NCBI GenBank assembly: GCA_900555435.1
Contig: USLH01000056.1
Span: forward strand, 1 to 13,575
Reading direction: 5' to 3'
Source of the DNA: an uncultured Oscillospiraceae bacterium
GTDB taxonomy: Bacteria > Bacillota > Clostridia > Oscillospirales > Ruminococcaceae
Length of the DNA: 13,575 nt
A model generated the notes under the pieces. It did not search any database. It had not been told where the DNA came from and saw only the letters and a list, made by a program, of their open reading frames with translations. The translations under genes and the position numbers were made by a program. Shown one piece after another: positions 13,434 to 13,575 of this stretch (position 1 is the stretch's first letter; every line of letters starts with the position of its first letter).

Positions 13434-13452
13434 GTTTTTATAGCATAAAAAC
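13434..13452. repeat. Perfect 8-bp inverted repeat over the dnaA -10 box
   Basis: GTTTTTAT and ATAAAAAC flank AGC (19 bp in all). The repeat includes the whole TATAAA -10 box of the dnaA promoter. It is a candidate operator; the regulator is unknown. Confidence 0.55.
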
Positions 13453-13465
13453 GTCCGCTAAACAA
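13437..13465 (-). promoter_or_regulatory. Promoter of dnaA
   Basis: On the minus strand TTGTTT (13460-13465) and TATAAA (13437-13442) are 17 bp apart, with a TGC just before the -10 box as extended element. The -10 box is 51 bases upstream of the dnaA ATG. Bases 13466-13575 hold nothing else I recognise; no DnaA boxes of the TTATCCACA type were seen. Confidence 0.72.
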
Positions 13466-13575
13466 GTCCGCGTCTCGTTCTCAGGCGCGGCGGATGGGTC
13501 AGGAAGGCTTGCATTTGGACGGTGAGCCTTTTTGCCTTCTTCTGTGTGGGGGGATACGGCAGCGCAAAACAAAAG

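Noticed and set aside
10729..13443. A 904-codon plus-strand frame antisense to dnaN and dnaA
   Set aside because: Two clear genes with conserved motifs lie on the other strand. The long frame follows from the GC-rich codon bias. Its protein looks like low-complexity filler and crosses two unrelated genes and their intergenic gap.
13387..13575. Replication origin (oriC) upstream of dnaA
   Set aside because: The gene order suggests an origin nearby, but I saw no cluster of TTATCCACA-like boxes and no AT-rich unwinding region here. If it exists it may lie beyond the window or on the far side of dnaN/gyrB.

Overview
The window looks like an assembly of two (probably three) bacterial genomes joined inside gyrB. 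Bases 1 to about 9,200-9,300 read as a Clostridia-type Firmicute, most like an Oscillospiraceae gut anaerobe. The signs are strong AAGGAGG ribosome sites, TTG starts, sigma-A promoters, a serine-rich lipoprotein resembling the DUF4854 family, and a GyrA and GyrB C-terminus of Firmicute type. From there to the right end the sequence is more GC-rich, uses CGC for arginine, and encodes GyrB, DnaN and DnaA of Desulfovibrio type. Both kinds of organism occur in gut communities and both keep gyrB near dnaA/dnaN and gyrA, so a join through conserved gyrB sequence is the simplest reading.

Layout, left to right. The plus strand carries the 3' end of a probable TetR-family regulator, two hairpins, and a lipoprotein gene with its own promoter and terminator. 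An array of short hairpins separated by TGAAAT motifs follows. Everything after that is on the minus strand. A tRNA-Met/tRNA-Glu pair has a near-consensus promoter and a terminator. A three-gene operon encodes a polysaccharide deacetylase, RsmA (KsgA) and an Eis-like GNAT acetyltransferase. Next comes a helix-turn-helix regulator with two membrane segments. Then come gyrA, a two-pass membrane protein that may belong to the YcxB family, and the 3' part of gyrB, which form one tightly spaced operon transcribed gyrB > membrane protein > gyrA.

The Desulfovibrio-type part, in transcription order, is dnaA > dnaN > gyrB (5' part), the classical replication-origin-proximal order. dnaA has a good promoter whose -10 box lies in a perfect 8-bp inverted repeat.

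gyrB is broken. The N-terminal ATPase fragment runs into a second gyrB sequence that restarts about 20 codons earlier and in another frame. The two overlapping copies are only about 69% identical, so they look like orthologues from different genomes and not like a fresh duplication. No new defence, mobile or biosynthetic system was found. The most notable result is the composite gyrB.
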